From positions 124,001 through 188,000 of the forward strand of contig NZ_FRCN01000011.1 of assembly GCF_900142925.1 (NCBI RefSeq): a stretch of 64,000 bases of DNA, written 5' to 3'. This document shows, piece by piece, positions 51,902 to 60,887 of this stretch (position 1 is its first letter; each line of letters starts with the position of its first letter). The stretch comes from Chitinophaga sp. CF418 (GTDB lineage: Bacteria > Bacteroidota > Bacteroidia > Chitinophagales > Chitinophagaceae). The notes under the pieces were generated by a model, which did no database searches, was not told the origin of the DNA, and saw only the letters and a program-made list of their open reading frames with translations. A program made the translations under genes and the position numbers.

Positions 51902-52837
51902 ATGGAAAATGACTGTATAAAAGTATTCGCCCCTGCTACTGTTGCCAATGTAGCCTGCGGCTTTGACGTGATTGGACTGGCCATGGATGCTCCCGGCGAT
52001 GAAATGATCATGCGGAAGAGTGATAAACCGGGCGTTACCATTACAGCCGTACATGGCGCCTCTCTTTCTACTGATCCGGCCCAGAACGTATGCGGCGTTG
52101 CCATCCAGGCATTGCTGCAAAAGTATGGACAGCCCGATGCCGGGATAGAACTGGAACTCTTCAAGAATATCCCTCCCGGCAGCGGCATAGGCTCTTCTGC
52201 TGCCAGTTCAGCCGGTGCTGTAGTGGGCGCCAATTATCTGCTGGGCAATCCTTTCACACCCAAACAGCTGGTACGCTTTGCCATGGAAGGCGAAAGACTG
52301 GCCAGCGGCGCAGCGCATGCAGACAACGTAGCACCTGCCATACTGGGAGGTTTCACACTTGTAAGGAGTTACAAACCTCTTGACATTACAGGCCTGCATA
52401 CGCCGTCAGAGCTGTGGGTGACCGTTATACATCCGCAGATAGAAGTGAAAACTTCCGATGCCCGTGAGATCCTTAAACAAAAGGTACTGATGACCGACGC
52501 CATCCGCCAGTGGGGTAACGTTGGTGCGCTCGTTGCAGGGCTTTACCAGGAAAATTATGACCTGATCAGCCGCTCCCTCGAAGATGCTATCGTAGAGCCG
52601 GTACGTGCTATACTCATTCCTGCTTTCTATGAGCTGAAAGTAAAATGTAAGGAAGCCGGTGCACTGGGCGGTGGTATCTCTGGCTCCGGGCCCTCTGTCT
52701 TCATGCTGAGCAGAGGCGAAGAAAACGCCCGTAAGGTTGCCGCGATGATGGATACTGTCTATGCTCCGCTGGGCGTGGATTACAAGATCCATGTATCGAA
52801 AATAAATACGGAAGGTGTGAAAATTACAAAAGTGTAA
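51902..52837 (+). CDS. thrB: homoserine kinase
   Basis: 311-aa GHMP kinase that phosphorylates homoserine. The ATP-binding motif is PPGSGIGSSAASSAGAVVGANYLLG; the N-terminal IKVFAPATVANVACGFDVIGLAM and the late GGGISGSGPSVFMLSRG complete the three GHMP motifs. Second step in the homoserine-to-threonine branch. It follows thrA by 40 bp and is followed by thrC after 6 bp, so all three are almost certainly one transcript controlled by the leader at 49227. Confidence 0.96.
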   Translation: MENDCIKVFAPATVANVACGFDVIGLAMDAPGDEMIMRKSDKPGVTITAVHGASLSTDPAQNVCGVAIQALLQKYGQPDAGIELELFKNIPPGSGIGSSAASSAGAVVGANYLLGNPFTPKQLVRFAMEGERLASGAAHADNVAPAILGGFTLVRSYKPLDITGLHTPSELWVTVIHPQIEVKTSDAREILKQKVLMTDAIRQWGNVGALVAGLYQENYDLISRSLEDAIVEPVRAILIPAFYELKVKCKEAGALGGGISGSGPSVFMLSRGEENARKVAAMMDTVYAPLGVDYKIHVSKINTEGVKITKV

Positions 52838-52843
52838 AGTCTA

Positions 52844-54151
52844 ATGAAATATTTCAGTCTACAGAATAAACAACACATTGTCTCTTTCGAGGATGCAGTA
52901 GTACAGGGGCTTGCGCCGGATAAAGGTTTATATTTCCCGGAGCGCATTCCCGCTTTTGAAAAGGATTTTATCGATAACATCGAACAGCAAAATGACCTTG
53001 ATATTGCCTACACTGCCATCCGGCCTTTCGTAGGTGATGAGATACCAGAGGCTACCCTGCGGCAGATCATTGCAGATACCCTGAGCTTTCCTTTTCCCGT
53101 GCAAAAGGTAGCAGGCAACATCTATGCACTGGAATTGTTCCATGGTCCCACCCTGGCCTTCAAAGACGTAGGCGCCCGCTTCATGGCCGGCTGCCTGGGC
53201 TACTTCAGAAGGAATGACACCCGCCCGGTAACCGTGCTTGTTGCTACCTCCGGCGATACCGGCGGTGCAGTGGCCCACGGTTTCTACAATGTACCCGGCG
53301 TTCGTGTGGTGATCCTCTACCCTTCCGGCAAGGTCAGCACCCTGCAGGAAAAACAGCTCACCACCCTGAACGGTAATATCACCGCACTTGAAATAGCCGG
53401 TACCTTTGACGACTGTCAGCGCATGGTGAAAACCGCTTTCCTGGATGCTGAACTACAGGCCCACTGCCTGCTTACCAGCGCCAACTCCATCAACGTAGCC
53501 CGCTGGTTACCCCAGATGTTCTATTACCTGCTGGCATGGAAACAGCTGAAAACAAGCTATCCGAATGTTGTTTTCTCTGTACCCAGCGGCAACTTCGGTA
53601 ACATCTGCGCTGGTATGATGGCCGCAGCAATGGGACTGCCCGTAGATCATTTTGTAGCCAGCACCAATGTCAACGATACCGTTCCAAGGTTCATGCAGAC
53701 AGGCCAGTATACCCCCGGACAGGCAACACCGACCCTGTCCAATGCTATGGACGTAGCTGATCCGAGCAACTTCGTCCGTATACTGGAACTCTTCTCCAAC
53801 AGCCTGCCGGCCCTGAAAGAAAAGCTGACCTCCATCTCTTTCGACGATAAAGCCACCGCCGCCACCATGGAACAGGTATGGAAGGAACACCAGTATATGC
53901 TGGACCCTCATGGCGCCGTAGGCTACCTGGGTCTTCAGCAATACCTGCAGCAGACAGGTGCAGCTAACAATACAGCGGGCGTCTTCCTCGAAACGGCACA
54001 CCCGGTGAAATTTGCCGATACTGCGCCCGCGTCCCTGCAGGACAAGATCGTCACCCCGGAAAGGGTACAATCCCTGTATGCCCTCGAAAAGAAAGCCGTA
54101 CAGCTTCCAAATGACTATAAAGCCCTGAAAGATTGGCTGATCGCCAATTGA
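52844..54151 (+). CDS. thrC: threonine synthase
   Basis: 435-aa PLP enzyme that makes threonine from O-phosphohomoserine. Conserved parts: ELFHGPTLAFKDVGARFMAGCLGYF with the PLP lysine (K107), TVLVATSGDTGGAVAHGFYNVPGVRVVILYPSGKVSTLQEKQL, TSANSINVARWLPQMFYYL and FSVPSGNFGNICAGMMA. Its N-terminal segment MKYFSLQNKQHIVSFEDAVVQGLAPDKGLYFPE matches the family. Third gene of thrABC; a terminator follows within about 20 nt of the stop. Confidence 0.97.
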   Translation: MKYFSLQNKQHIVSFEDAVVQGLAPDKGLYFPERIPAFEKDFIDNIEQQNDLDIAYTAIRPFVGDEIPEATLRQIIADTLSFPFPVQKVAGNIYALELFHGPTLAFKDVGARFMAGCLGYFRRNDTRPVTVLVATSGDTGGAVAHGFYNVPGVRVVILYPSGKVSTLQEKQLTTLNGNITALEIAGTFDDCQRMVKTAFLDAELQAHCLLTSANSINVARWLPQMFYYLLAWKQLKTSYPNVVFSVPSGNFGNICAGMMAAAMGLPVDHFVASTNVNDTVPRFMQTGQYTPGQATPTLSNAMDVADPSNFVRILELFSNSLPALKEKLTSISFDDKATAATMEQVWKEHQYMLDPHGAVGYLGLQQYLQQTGAANNTAGVFLETAHPVKFADTAPASLQDKIVTPERVQSLYALEKKAVQLPNDYKALKDWLIAN

Positions 54152-54171
54152 TCCGGCATGCAATCCACACA

Positions 54172-54206
54172 GAATGGCTGACCCTGATGGTCGGCCATTT
54201 TTTTTG
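54172..54206 (+). terminator. terminator of thrABC
   Basis: AATGGCTGACC-CTGAT-GGTCGGCCATT is an almost perfect stem with one G-T pair, followed by eight T's. Confidence 0.9.
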
Positions 54207-54255
54207 CTGTATGACCTAACTCCAAAAGATCGAGCATTTTTTATATTATTGTCTT

Positions 54256-55263
54256 ATGAAATACCTGTTTCTTTTATCAATTCCCTTTTTCTTTTCCTGC
54301 CAGTCCGGCAAGCCGGAAGAGCAGACAGCCCATAACGATGCCGACTCTTCCCTCTACGCTCCTTTGGTGCTCCCGCTAACGGACTCCATCGCACAGTTCC
54401 CGAAAGATGAAGCACTCTATTTCCGCAGGGCCCTGCTCCTCTTTAATACCGACCCATTACTGGCACAAAAGGATTTTGAAAAGGCAGCACAGCTAAAACC
54501 AGGCGTTACCGACTTCTGGGCAGGTGCAGGCGAAGCAGCATTGGTATTGAAAGACTATCCCCGTTCTATCGCGCATTTCAAACGGGCGTTACAGACCGCA
54601 CCCGGCTATCCTTACCTGGAATATCAGCTGGCCACCGCCATGATAGAAAACAAGCAATATAAATCCGCCGATAGCGTGGCATCCATACTGGGACAATCGG
54701 AAGGTACCCACGATAAAGCCTTTTATCTGAAAGCCCGTATAGCCGAAGATAACAAGGACACCACCCTGGCCATCAATCACCTGACCACAGCCATCGATAA
54801 AGCAGGTTTACAGAGCGATTACAGCGCCGTAATGGAGCTGGGCGACTTGTTACACATCCGGCATTCATCAGCCGCTGTAAAGTATTATAAACTGGCAGCA
54901 CGTCTGGATTCCGTCAACTCAGAACCACTGGTATCACTGGCACAGTACTATGAAGAGACCGGCAACTATACAGAAGCGATCGCCACCTATAACAACAGCA
55001 TATCTACAGACCCGGACGATGAAAGGGCTTACCTCGCTTTAGGCAGGATCAACATGAGGAAAAAGAACTGGAAAGAAGCGTACCGTTATTCCGATCTGGC
55101 TGCTAAAGCGTCCCCGGCCAATGCAGAAGCCTATTATTACCGTGCTCAGTGCAATGAAAATCTGGGACGTAAGGAAGACGCCATAGACGACTATGTGAAG
55201 GCGCTCACTTTCAAAAAAGATTACCCGGAAGCAAAAGCGGCACTGGACAAACTAAAAAAATAA
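54256..55263 (+). CDS. TPR-repeat lipoprotein
   Basis: 335 aa. The N-terminus MKYLFLLSIPFFFSC is a lipoprotein signal with the modified cysteine at 15. The rest is built from tetratricopeptide repeats, for example DALYFRRALLLFNTDPLLAQKDFEKAAQLKPG, FWAGAGEAALVLKDYPRSIAHFKRALQTAPGYP, LVSLAQYYEETGNYTEAIATYNNSISTDPDDERAYLALGRI and AEAYYYRAQCNENLGRKEDAIDDYVKALTF. Such proteins scaffold envelope complexes; the partner is unknown. It is 29 bp upstream of rpe on the same strand and may be co-transcribed with it. Confidence 0.88.
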   Translation: MKYLFLLSIPFFFSCQSGKPEEQTAHNDADSSLYAPLVLPLTDSIAQFPKDEALYFRRALLLFNTDPLLAQKDFEKAAQLKPGVTDFWAGAGEAALVLKDYPRSIAHFKRALQTAPGYPYLEYQLATAMIENKQYKSADSVASILGQSEGTHDKAFYLKARIAEDNKDTTLAINHLTTAIDKAGLQSDYSAVMELGDLLHIRHSSAAVKYYKLAARLDSVNSEPLVSLAQYYEETGNYTEAIATYNNSISTDPDDERAYLALGRINMRKKNWKEAYRYSDLAAKASPANAEAYYYRAQCNENLGRKEDAIDDYVKALTFKKDYPEAKAALDKLKK

Positions 55264-55291
55264 CAGCTATATTCGTAACAACTTTAAACGC

Positions 55292-55957
55292 GTGGCTTTG
55301 GAAAATAGAAACACATTTGTCGCACCGTCTCTCCTGGCATCCAATTTCCTGGAATTGGGTAAAGAAGTGGAAATGTTAAATCGCAGTGAAGCAGACTGGT
55401 TGCACCTGGACGTAATGGATGGCAGATTCGTACCGAATATCAGCTTTGGATTACCCGTAATAACACACATCAGAAAGGCCACTAAAAAAACCTGTGATGT
55501 GCATCTCATGATAGAAGAACCGGAGAAATATGCAGAAGACTTCAAAAAGGCCGGCGCAGACATTCTGACGGTTCACTATGAAGCCTGTACGCACCTGCAC
55601 AGGAACATCCAGCAGATCAAAGGACTGGGCATGAAAGCCGGTGTGGCGTTGAATCCGCATACCCCGGTACACCTGTTGGAAAACGTCATCAATGACATCG
55701 ACCTCATACTGATCATGAGTGTAAACCCCGGCTTCGGCGGACAACACTTCATTCCCAAAACGCTTGAAAAGATCCGTCAGACCCGGGAAATGATCAACCA
55801 CTATAAAGCGCACGCCCTAATCGAAGTAGATGGCGGCATCACCGTTGAAAATGCTACCTCCATCCTCGACGCAGGCGCCAACGTACTGGTTGCCGGCAGC
55901 ACCGTCTTCGCTTCAAAAGATCCGGAAGCAACTATCAGCGCTTTAAGGAAGGCGTAA
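55292..55957 (+). CDS. rpe: ribulose-phosphate 3-epimerase
   Basis: 221-aa TIM-barrel enzyme interconverting ribulose 5-phosphate and xylulose 5-phosphate in the pentose phosphate pathway. Motifs are clear: VAPSLLASNFLELGKEVEMLNRSEADWLHLDVMDGRFVPNISFG, CDVHLMIEEPEKY, the loop VNPGFGGQHFIPKTLEKI and the phosphate site VDGGITVENA with LVAGSTVFAS. The start is GTG at 55292 (GTG GCT TTG GAA), which fits the family N-terminus; no ATG is nearer. It lies 28 bp after the TPR lipoprotein gene. Confidence 0.96.
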   Translation: MALENRNTFVAPSLLASNFLELGKEVEMLNRSEADWLHLDVMDGRFVPNISFGLPVITHIRKATKKTCDVHLMIEEPEKYAEDFKKAGADILTVHYEACTHLHRNIQQIKGLGMKAGVALNPHTPVHLLENVINDIDLILIMSVNPGFGGQHFIPKTLEKIRQTREMINHYKAHALIEVDGGITVENATSILDAGANVLVAGSTVFASKDPEATISALRKA

Positions 55958-56014
55958 AAAATCTAAGTTCGTTATTCAATTCCATTATTCAATTCTGTTA
56001 TCGCATTTCGTCAT

Positions 56015-56080
56015 CCCCCGGTCGAAACCGGGGGTTACAAACACATAGCCCCCAAGGGAGCTGATTGGAGCGAACGCTCC
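56015..56080. repeat. REP-like palindromes with TACAAACAC core
   Basis: CCCCCGG-TCGAAA-CCGGGGG (56015-56034) is followed by GTTACAAACAC, AGCCCCC-AAGGGAGCT and GGAGC-GAAC-GCTCC. The order (GC palindrome, TACAAACAC, second palindrome) is the same as at 7786. Confidence 0.65.
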
Positions 56081-56238
56081 CATGTTTTCGATTTAGTTTA
56101 CCGCTGTCTTTTATTTACTGCTGTCCTTTAAATAGTAACTCAATGCACTCTCTCTGACGCCCCTACGCAGCAGAGAGTTTACGTCGCTCTGAAGAATTAG
56201 CCGCTCTACTATCATTTTGGAGACTGTACGGAGCGAGT

Positions 56239-56387
56239 GGTCAGGTGGGAATCGCTGGCCTAGTTATTTGAAGTATGCCCACGCGACCTACCAGGAGTTC
56301 AATACATATCAAACGGTCAACCCGCCTTCCCCAGGCCAAATATTAAGGAACTTTAAAGAACTACAGCCAGTGAGCCCAGCCTGAACC
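56239..56387. repeat. dispersed ~150-bp inverted-repeat element, copy 2
   Basis: Left arm GGTCAGGTGGG, CTGGCCTAGTTATTTGAAGT faces right arm AACTTTAAAGAACTA, CAGCCAGTGAGCCCAGCC, TGAACC. It aligns with copy 1 at 2064-2215 in outline but has diverged considerably in the middle. It lies in a 585-bp gap between rpe and the response regulator that holds no gene. Confidence 0.65.
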
Positions 56388-56482
56388 GTGAGCAGGAAGG
56401 TCAGCGCTGGAATCACTGTCAGCCTATATACGTCTTAATAAAAATGACCAGAAAAATCAATGTTCCAACACCTACTACAACA

Positions 56483-56517
56483 AAACACAAAAGGGCTGTA
56501 CCCCCTGGTACAACCCT
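56483..56517 (-). terminator. terminator of the kinase/regulator operon
   Basis: On the minus strand GGGTTGTAC-CAGGG-GGTACAGCCC is followed by TTTTGTGTTTTG. It lies 27 nt past the response regulator stop. Confidence 0.85.
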
Positions 56518-56543
56518 CCCATTTAAAAATATAACGCTGTTTC

Positions 56544-56939
56544 TCAGCTGGCTTGTAACTTCGTAATGATCTCGCTGGACAAAGGCTTGGTCAGATACCC
56601 CTTCACAAAAGAGTAATTATCTACTTTCTTGCGGTCTTTATCATCAATGGATGACGTCAACACAAAAATCCCAATCTGCTTCGCAAGATCTTTATAAAAG
56701 CCGGCATAATCATTCAGGAAATCCCATCCATCCATAACTGGCATATTAAGATCTAGTAAGATCAGATCAGGCAATTGCTCCGGTTCGAAGGAGTATTGGC
56801 GTAGATAATCCAACACATCCTGCGCGTCCGAAAAGGCCCGCACATTCTCCCCAATCCCCTGTCGTTTGATCATAATGTTCGCGATCTGCTGATGTATCGG
56901 ATCATCATCTACGATAAAAATCATGTTGTGCAATTGCAT
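56544..56939 (-). CDS. single-domain response regulator
   Basis: 131-aa CheY-like receiver without an output domain. The acidic pocket is DDD (11-13), the phospho-acceptor is D63 in ILLDLNMPVMDGWDFL, and T95 (LTSS) and K118 (LTKPL) complete the conserved set. It is 8 bp downstream of the histidine kinase gene on the same strand and should be its partner. Such stand-alone receivers act in phosphorelays or by protein binding, so the output is unknown. A terminator follows. Confidence 0.93.
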   Translation of the reverse strand: MQLHNMIFIVDDDPIHQQIANIMIKRQGIGENVRAFSDAQDVLDYLRQYSFEPEQLPDLILLDLNMPVMDGWDFLNDYAGFYKDLAKQIGIFVLTSSIDDKDRKKVDNYSFVKGYLTKPLSSEIITKLQAS

Positions 56940-56947
56940 ACAGGGAT

Positions 56948-59161
56948 TTATTCAGTTTTAAAGGTAATAATAAATTTTGTACCCTGCCCTGGTGTACTTT
57001 CCGCCCGGATGCTTCCCCCCATTGCCTCCACCTGTGTTTTAGTAATGAACAGGCCGATCCCTTTTGCGTCCTTATTCTTATGAAAAGTTTTCCGGAAACC
57101 GAATAGCTTGTGTCCGAAGCGTTCCATATCGATGCCCAGGCCGTTATCTTCCGCGGTGAGAATGGTATAACCGTTTTCCTGCCAGCTCATAAAATGCAGA
57201 CAGGGCCGGCGTTCCTGCGTACGGTAACGGATGGCGTTGGTGATGAGGTTTTGCAGGATGCTATCCAGGTACAGGCGCGGAAATTCCAGCATAGGTACAT
57301 CGAAGTGGGTGGTCAGCTGGATACCGCTCTTTTCGATATCTGCGAATAATACATCTTTCACATATTGAAGGCGCTCGGAAAAAACCAGCGGCTCCCGGTC
57401 CATATCAACGTTCTTACGGATCTGTACGACGTCTACCAGGTCATTCAGCGTCTCATCTATTTTAAATATCACTTCCTGCAGTAAGGAAAGATACTGCTCC
57501 TTTTCCTGCGGTAAAGATGAATCATTATGCATCTGCATCAACGCTTTGAGATTAGCGATGGGTGCACGCAGATTATGCGACGTAATATGCGCAAAGTCTT
57601 CCAGCTGCTGATTCTGGTTGACGAGGCTCTTGTTCAGCTTATTCAGTTGTTTGTTGGCGCGGAAAAGATCTTTCTGCATGTTGCGGCTATCCGTAATATC
57701 ACGGATAAAAACAGACACAGTACCATCCCTTAAAGGAGTAATCAGAAATTCATACCACTTATACCGGCGGGGAAAATAACTACTGAAAGAAGCAGAAGCA
57801 GTGCCTGTCAGTGCCGCAGAGAAACGGGTTTTAAACGGTGTGGCATATCCCAGTTCCGGCATGATCTCGAAGATGTTCTCACCCGCAAATATCCTCCGGC
57901 CGGCCATCTCTTCCGCTTTGCGGTTAGCAAAAGATAGCGTACCATCTTTTTCCATAGTAGCATATCCCATATCCACCGCGTCAAAGAAGAGATGCAGCTG
58001 TTCTGTATTACGTTGCAGCAGATTGCGCATCTGTTGTTCCAGCTTCCTGTCGGTGATATCATTCACCAGTACAGCAACGATCTGTTGCTTGTCCACAGGG
58101 TCTTTCAGGGGAAAGAGGGTAAGGTCCAGCCATACTTCACGACTCTGCGCTGTCCAGCGACTGTCTTTGGAGAAGTCCAGCTGTTTCTCTACGCGGATCA
58201 CTTTATTTCCTACCATAACATCCTTAAAGAGCCTGTCCAGGCCATATAAGCGGGCAAAGGGATCGCTCATAATGTTAAAAGGCGCTTCGCCCTCTTCATA
58301 TTCGTACTGGAAGAATTCACGCTGGGTATGGTTGATACGGCGGACAAAGCCGAAATGGTCGAATTGAATATAACCTATAGGCAGATGTTCTATGATCAGG
58401 TCCAGCAGGCGGGCGCTCTTCTCCAGGCGCCTGAAAGCCAATTGCCGTTCGGTGATGTCTTTCATCACAAGCTGCAATGTGCTGATATTGCCCTGTTCAT
58501 CAGTCACAGCAAATACTGTCACATCATAATACGAAGGCAGTATCCGAACTACGCCCTTAGTCTCATGTTCGCGGTATCCCAGTAGAATTTCTTTCCTGGC
58601 GGATGCTTTGGTACACAACACTTCTTCAAACATTTCGCAGAGACCCGTTTCCTGGAAGACCGGCTCCTCAAACATATTATATCCGGGCCGGGACATAGCC
58701 GGGTCTATCGCTTCCCATATTTCCTGCTGCACTTCGTTGGCGCAGCAATGAATGCCATCAGGGGTAAACTGTTGCAGCCCGCAGGGTAAAGAACGCAAAA
58801 GAGATTGATCATCCGCCAGGGGACGCCTGCCGGTAATATCCGTACCTGTCAGCAGGAAATATTCTCCCGCAGCACTAAGCTGCCACTGTACCCACTGACG
58901 GGTATGGCAATACATATCCACACAGGCACTTCTGCCCATTGTATACAGATGACAAAGCATAGGCCAGTACACACCGGTATTCTTTCCTATGACATCATTA
59001 AAATGCAGACTACTTATATTTCCTGCCGGATGAAATTCCCCCTCCGGTACCTGCAGCCATCCCGCTGCCCCCTGGTTGACATATAACAGGTTACCGTGCA
59101 GATCCAGTAATAGCGCTGGTATAAGCTTTATCAACGCATTACCCATTATGGCATTCATCAT
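56948..59161 (-). CDS. soluble multi-PAS sensor histidine kinase
   Basis: 737 aa without a clear membrane segment, so probably cytoplasmic. PAS-type modules occur near residues 10-80, 225-345 (RRLEKSARLLDLIIEHLPIGYIQFDHFGFVRRIN) and 360-480 (FFDAVDMGYATMEKDGTLSFANRKAEEMAG), each ending in IT-D-like joins (VMKDITERQ, VLVNDITDRK, VFIRDITDSR). The phospho-acceptor histidine is in DFAHITSHNLRAPIANLKAL around residue 530. The ATPase has an N box LQNLITNAIRY, G1 AEDNGLGIDM and G2 AKGIGLFITK. The ligands sensed are unknown. Confidence 0.92.
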   Translation of the reverse strand: MMNAIMGNALIKLIPALLLDLHGNLLYVNQGAAGWLQVPEGEFHPAGNISSLHFNDVIGKNTGVYWPMLCHLYTMGRSACVDMYCHTRQWVQWQLSAAGEYFLLTGTDITGRRPLADDQSLLRSLPCGLQQFTPDGIHCCANEVQQEIWEAIDPAMSRPGYNMFEEPVFQETGLCEMFEEVLCTKASARKEILLGYREHETKGVVRILPSYYDVTVFAVTDEQGNISTLQLVMKDITERQLAFRRLEKSARLLDLIIEHLPIGYIQFDHFGFVRRINHTQREFFQYEYEEGEAPFNIMSDPFARLYGLDRLFKDVMVGNKVIRVEKQLDFSKDSRWTAQSREVWLDLTLFPLKDPVDKQQIVAVLVNDITDRKLEQQMRNLLQRNTEQLHLFFDAVDMGYATMEKDGTLSFANRKAEEMAGRRIFAGENIFEIMPELGYATPFKTRFSAALTGTASASFSSYFPRRYKWYEFLITPLRDGTVSVFIRDITDSRNMQKDLFRANKQLNKLNKSLVNQNQQLEDFAHITSHNLRAPIANLKALMQMHNDSSLPQEKEQYLSLLQEVIFKIDETLNDLVDVVQIRKNVDMDREPLVFSERLQYVKDVLFADIEKSGIQLTTHFDVPMLEFPRLYLDSILQNLITNAIRYRTQERRPCLHFMSWQENGYTILTAEDNGLGIDMERFGHKLFGFRKTFHKNKDAKGIGLFITKTQVEAMGGSIRAESTPGQGTKFIITFKTE

Positions 59162-59325
59162 AGATCCCGAACGATAATCCTTTAAAAATACTCAATATAT
59201 GATTAAAAAAATCTATTCTTTATAACTATCTGACAGGACGACAGTCATTTATATTATTTAAGCACGTAATTTTGCGTTTTTCCACAATGTGGATTTCCGT
59301 TTTTCGGCAAATGTTCAAGGATAAA

Positions 59326-59333
59326 TATCTTTG
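59326..59333 (+). promoter_or_regulatory. -7 element of purE
   Basis: TATCTTTG matches TAnnTTTG exactly, 40 nt upstream of the ATG at 59374. A second match, TAATTTTG, is at 59267-59274. Between them lies the small palindrome TCCACA-AT-GTGGA. Confidence 0.5.
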
Positions 59334-59373
59334 GGCAACGGTAACACGGCACAAACCATAAATACATATAGCG

Positions 59374-59829
59374 ATGAAAGTACTCATTCTCATGGGATCA
59401 GAAAGTGACAAACCGGTAATGCAGGAATCACTCAATTTTTTACAGTTCTTTGGTATTGAAGGTGAAATGGTGGTAGCTTCCGCACATCGTAATCCTGATA
59501 AAGTAAGAGAGCTGTGTATCACAGCACAGGAAAAAGGCTTTGGCGTGGTTATTGCCGCAGCTGGTATGGCGGCCGCTCTTCCTGGCGTGGTTTCTGCTTA
59601 TACCTCTCTGCCAGTTTTAGGAGTACCATTGGAAGGCGGCTTACCCGGTGGTGTTGACGCACTGTATTCCATCGTACAAATGCCTGCTGGTCTGCCTGTA
59701 GGCACACTTGCTGTAGGTAAAGCCGGTGCAAGAAATGCAGCCGTTCTCGCTGCCCGTATCCTCGCACTGAGCAATCCTGCTATTGCAGAAAAAGTGGAAG
59801 CCTTCAAAAAACAAGGTTATAAACTATAG
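59374..59829 (+). CDS. purE: N5-carboxyaminoimidazole ribonucleotide mutase
   Basis: 151-aa class I PurE, which moves the carboxyl group from N5 to C4 in purine biosynthesis. Signature residues are plain: LIMGSESDKPVMQESLNFL, VASAHRNPDKVRELC, VVIAAAGMAAALPGVVSAYTSLPVLGVPLEGGLPGGVDALYSIVQMPAGLPVGTLAVGKAGARNAAVLAARIL. The length is standard. No other pur gene is nearby (purK would be its usual partner). It has its own promoter and is followed by a hairpin before phoH. Confidence 0.97.
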   Translation: MKVLILMGSESDKPVMQESLNFLQFFGIEGEMVVASAHRNPDKVRELCITAQEKGFGVVIAAAGMAAALPGVVSAYTSLPVLGVPLEGGLPGGVDALYSIVQMPAGLPVGTLAVGKAGARNAAVLAARILALSNPAIAEKVEAFKKQGYKL

Positions 59830-59840
59830 GTTTCTTAATG

Positions 59841-59895
59841 TAAGGTGTTTGAGGTATATTGCCTCAGACACCTTATACTCAGACACCTCAAACGC
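59841..59895 (+). terminator. alternative hairpins between purE and phoH
   Basis: TAAGGTGTTTGAGG (59841-59854) can pair with GCCTCAGACACCTTA (59861-59875) as a strong stem. Its GTTTGAGGT portion can instead pair with ACCTCAAAC in the following CAGACACCTCAAACGC (59880-59895). The two pairings exclude each other. The run of T's expected of a terminator is absent. Confidence 0.5.
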
Positions 59896-59912
59896 TCTAA
59901 ATAAAATATCAC

Positions 59913-60872
59913 TTGACAGAATCAATTATCAGCTTAGATAGTATTAACCCTATCGAGTTCTTCGGAGTTAACAATGGAAAACTTGATCTGCTGAAGAAAA
60001 AATTTCCGCTGTTGAAGATCCTCTCCCGCGGTACTCAGCTCAAACTCTCCGGCGCTCCGGAAGAAGTAGCTACCGCACAGGAAAAAATCGGACAAATCAT
60101 TTCCTACCTCGAGCGTAATGGCAACCTCAGCGAAAACTATTTCGAACAGATCCTGGGCGATGAGGAAAAGGTGGACAACTTCAAAGACCGCAATTCGAAC
60201 GATATCCTGGTCTTTGGTCCTAACGGACGCAACGTAAAAGCCAGAACAGCCAACCAGAAGAAAATGGTAGCCCTGGCCGACAAAAACGACATCCTCTTCG
60301 CTATAGGCCCTGCCGGTACCGGTAAGACTTATACTGCTGTAGCACTGGCGGTAAGAGCGCTCAAAAATAAAGCAGTCAGGAAGATCATTCTGACGCGTCC
60401 AGCCGTGGAAGCGGGTGAAAACCTGGGATTCCTGCCCGGCGACCTGAAGGAAAAGATCGATCCATACCTGCGTCCGCTGTACGATGCCCTGGATGATATG
60501 ATCCCTGCCGATAAGCTCAGCTACTTCATGACCAACCGTGTTATTGAGATCGCTCCGCTGGCGTATATGCGCGGACGTACGCTCGACAATGCATTTATCA
60601 TCCTGGATGAAGCGCAGAACGCAACAGACCTCCAGCTGAAAATGTTCCTGACACGTATCGGTTCTTCCGCAAAAGCTATCATTACAGGGGACCTTACACA
60701 GATCGACCTGCCTAAAAATCAGAAATCAGGATTGGAAAAGGCTACCCGCATCCTCCGTCATGTGGATGGCATCGGCTACCTGCAACTGGATGAAGAAGAT
60801 GTGGTAAGACATAGACTGGTAAAAGCCATCATACGTGCGTACGAGGCTGCAAAGGAAAAAGAGGAACACTAA
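59913..60872 (+). CDS. PhoH-family ATPase
   Basis: 319 aa from a TTG start at 59913 (TTG ACA GAA TCA), as no in-frame ATG is close. N-terminal KH-like part (to about 100), then the ATP-binding domain with Walker A GPAGTGKT (132-139), Walker B ILDEAQN and the segment IITGDLTQIDLP. PhoH-like proteins are cytoplasmic, phosphate- or stress-responsive putative RNA helicases/ATPases with incompletely known roles. It lies 83 bp downstream of purE; the hairpins in the gap may separate their expression. Confidence 0.93.
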   Translation: MTESIISLDSINPIEFFGVNNGKLDLLKKKFPLLKILSRGTQLKLSGAPEEVATAQEKIGQIISYLERNGNLSENYFEQILGDEEKVDNFKDRNSNDILVFGPNGRNVKARTANQKKMVALADKNDILFAIGPAGTGKTYTAVALAVRALKNKAVRKIILTRPAVEAGENLGFLPGDLKEKIDPYLRPLYDALDDMIPADKLSYFMTNRVIEIAPLAYMRGRTLDNAFIILDEAQNATDLQLKMFLTRIGSSAKAIITGDLTQIDLPKNQKSGLEKATRILRHVDGIGYLQLDEEDVVRHRLVKAIIRAYEAAKEKEEH

Positions 60873-60887
60873 CATTAACAATTCCTT

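Noticed and set aside
53507-54163. 218-codon antisense frame opposite thrC
   Set aside because: Shadow of threonine synthase, which has unambiguous catalytic motifs.
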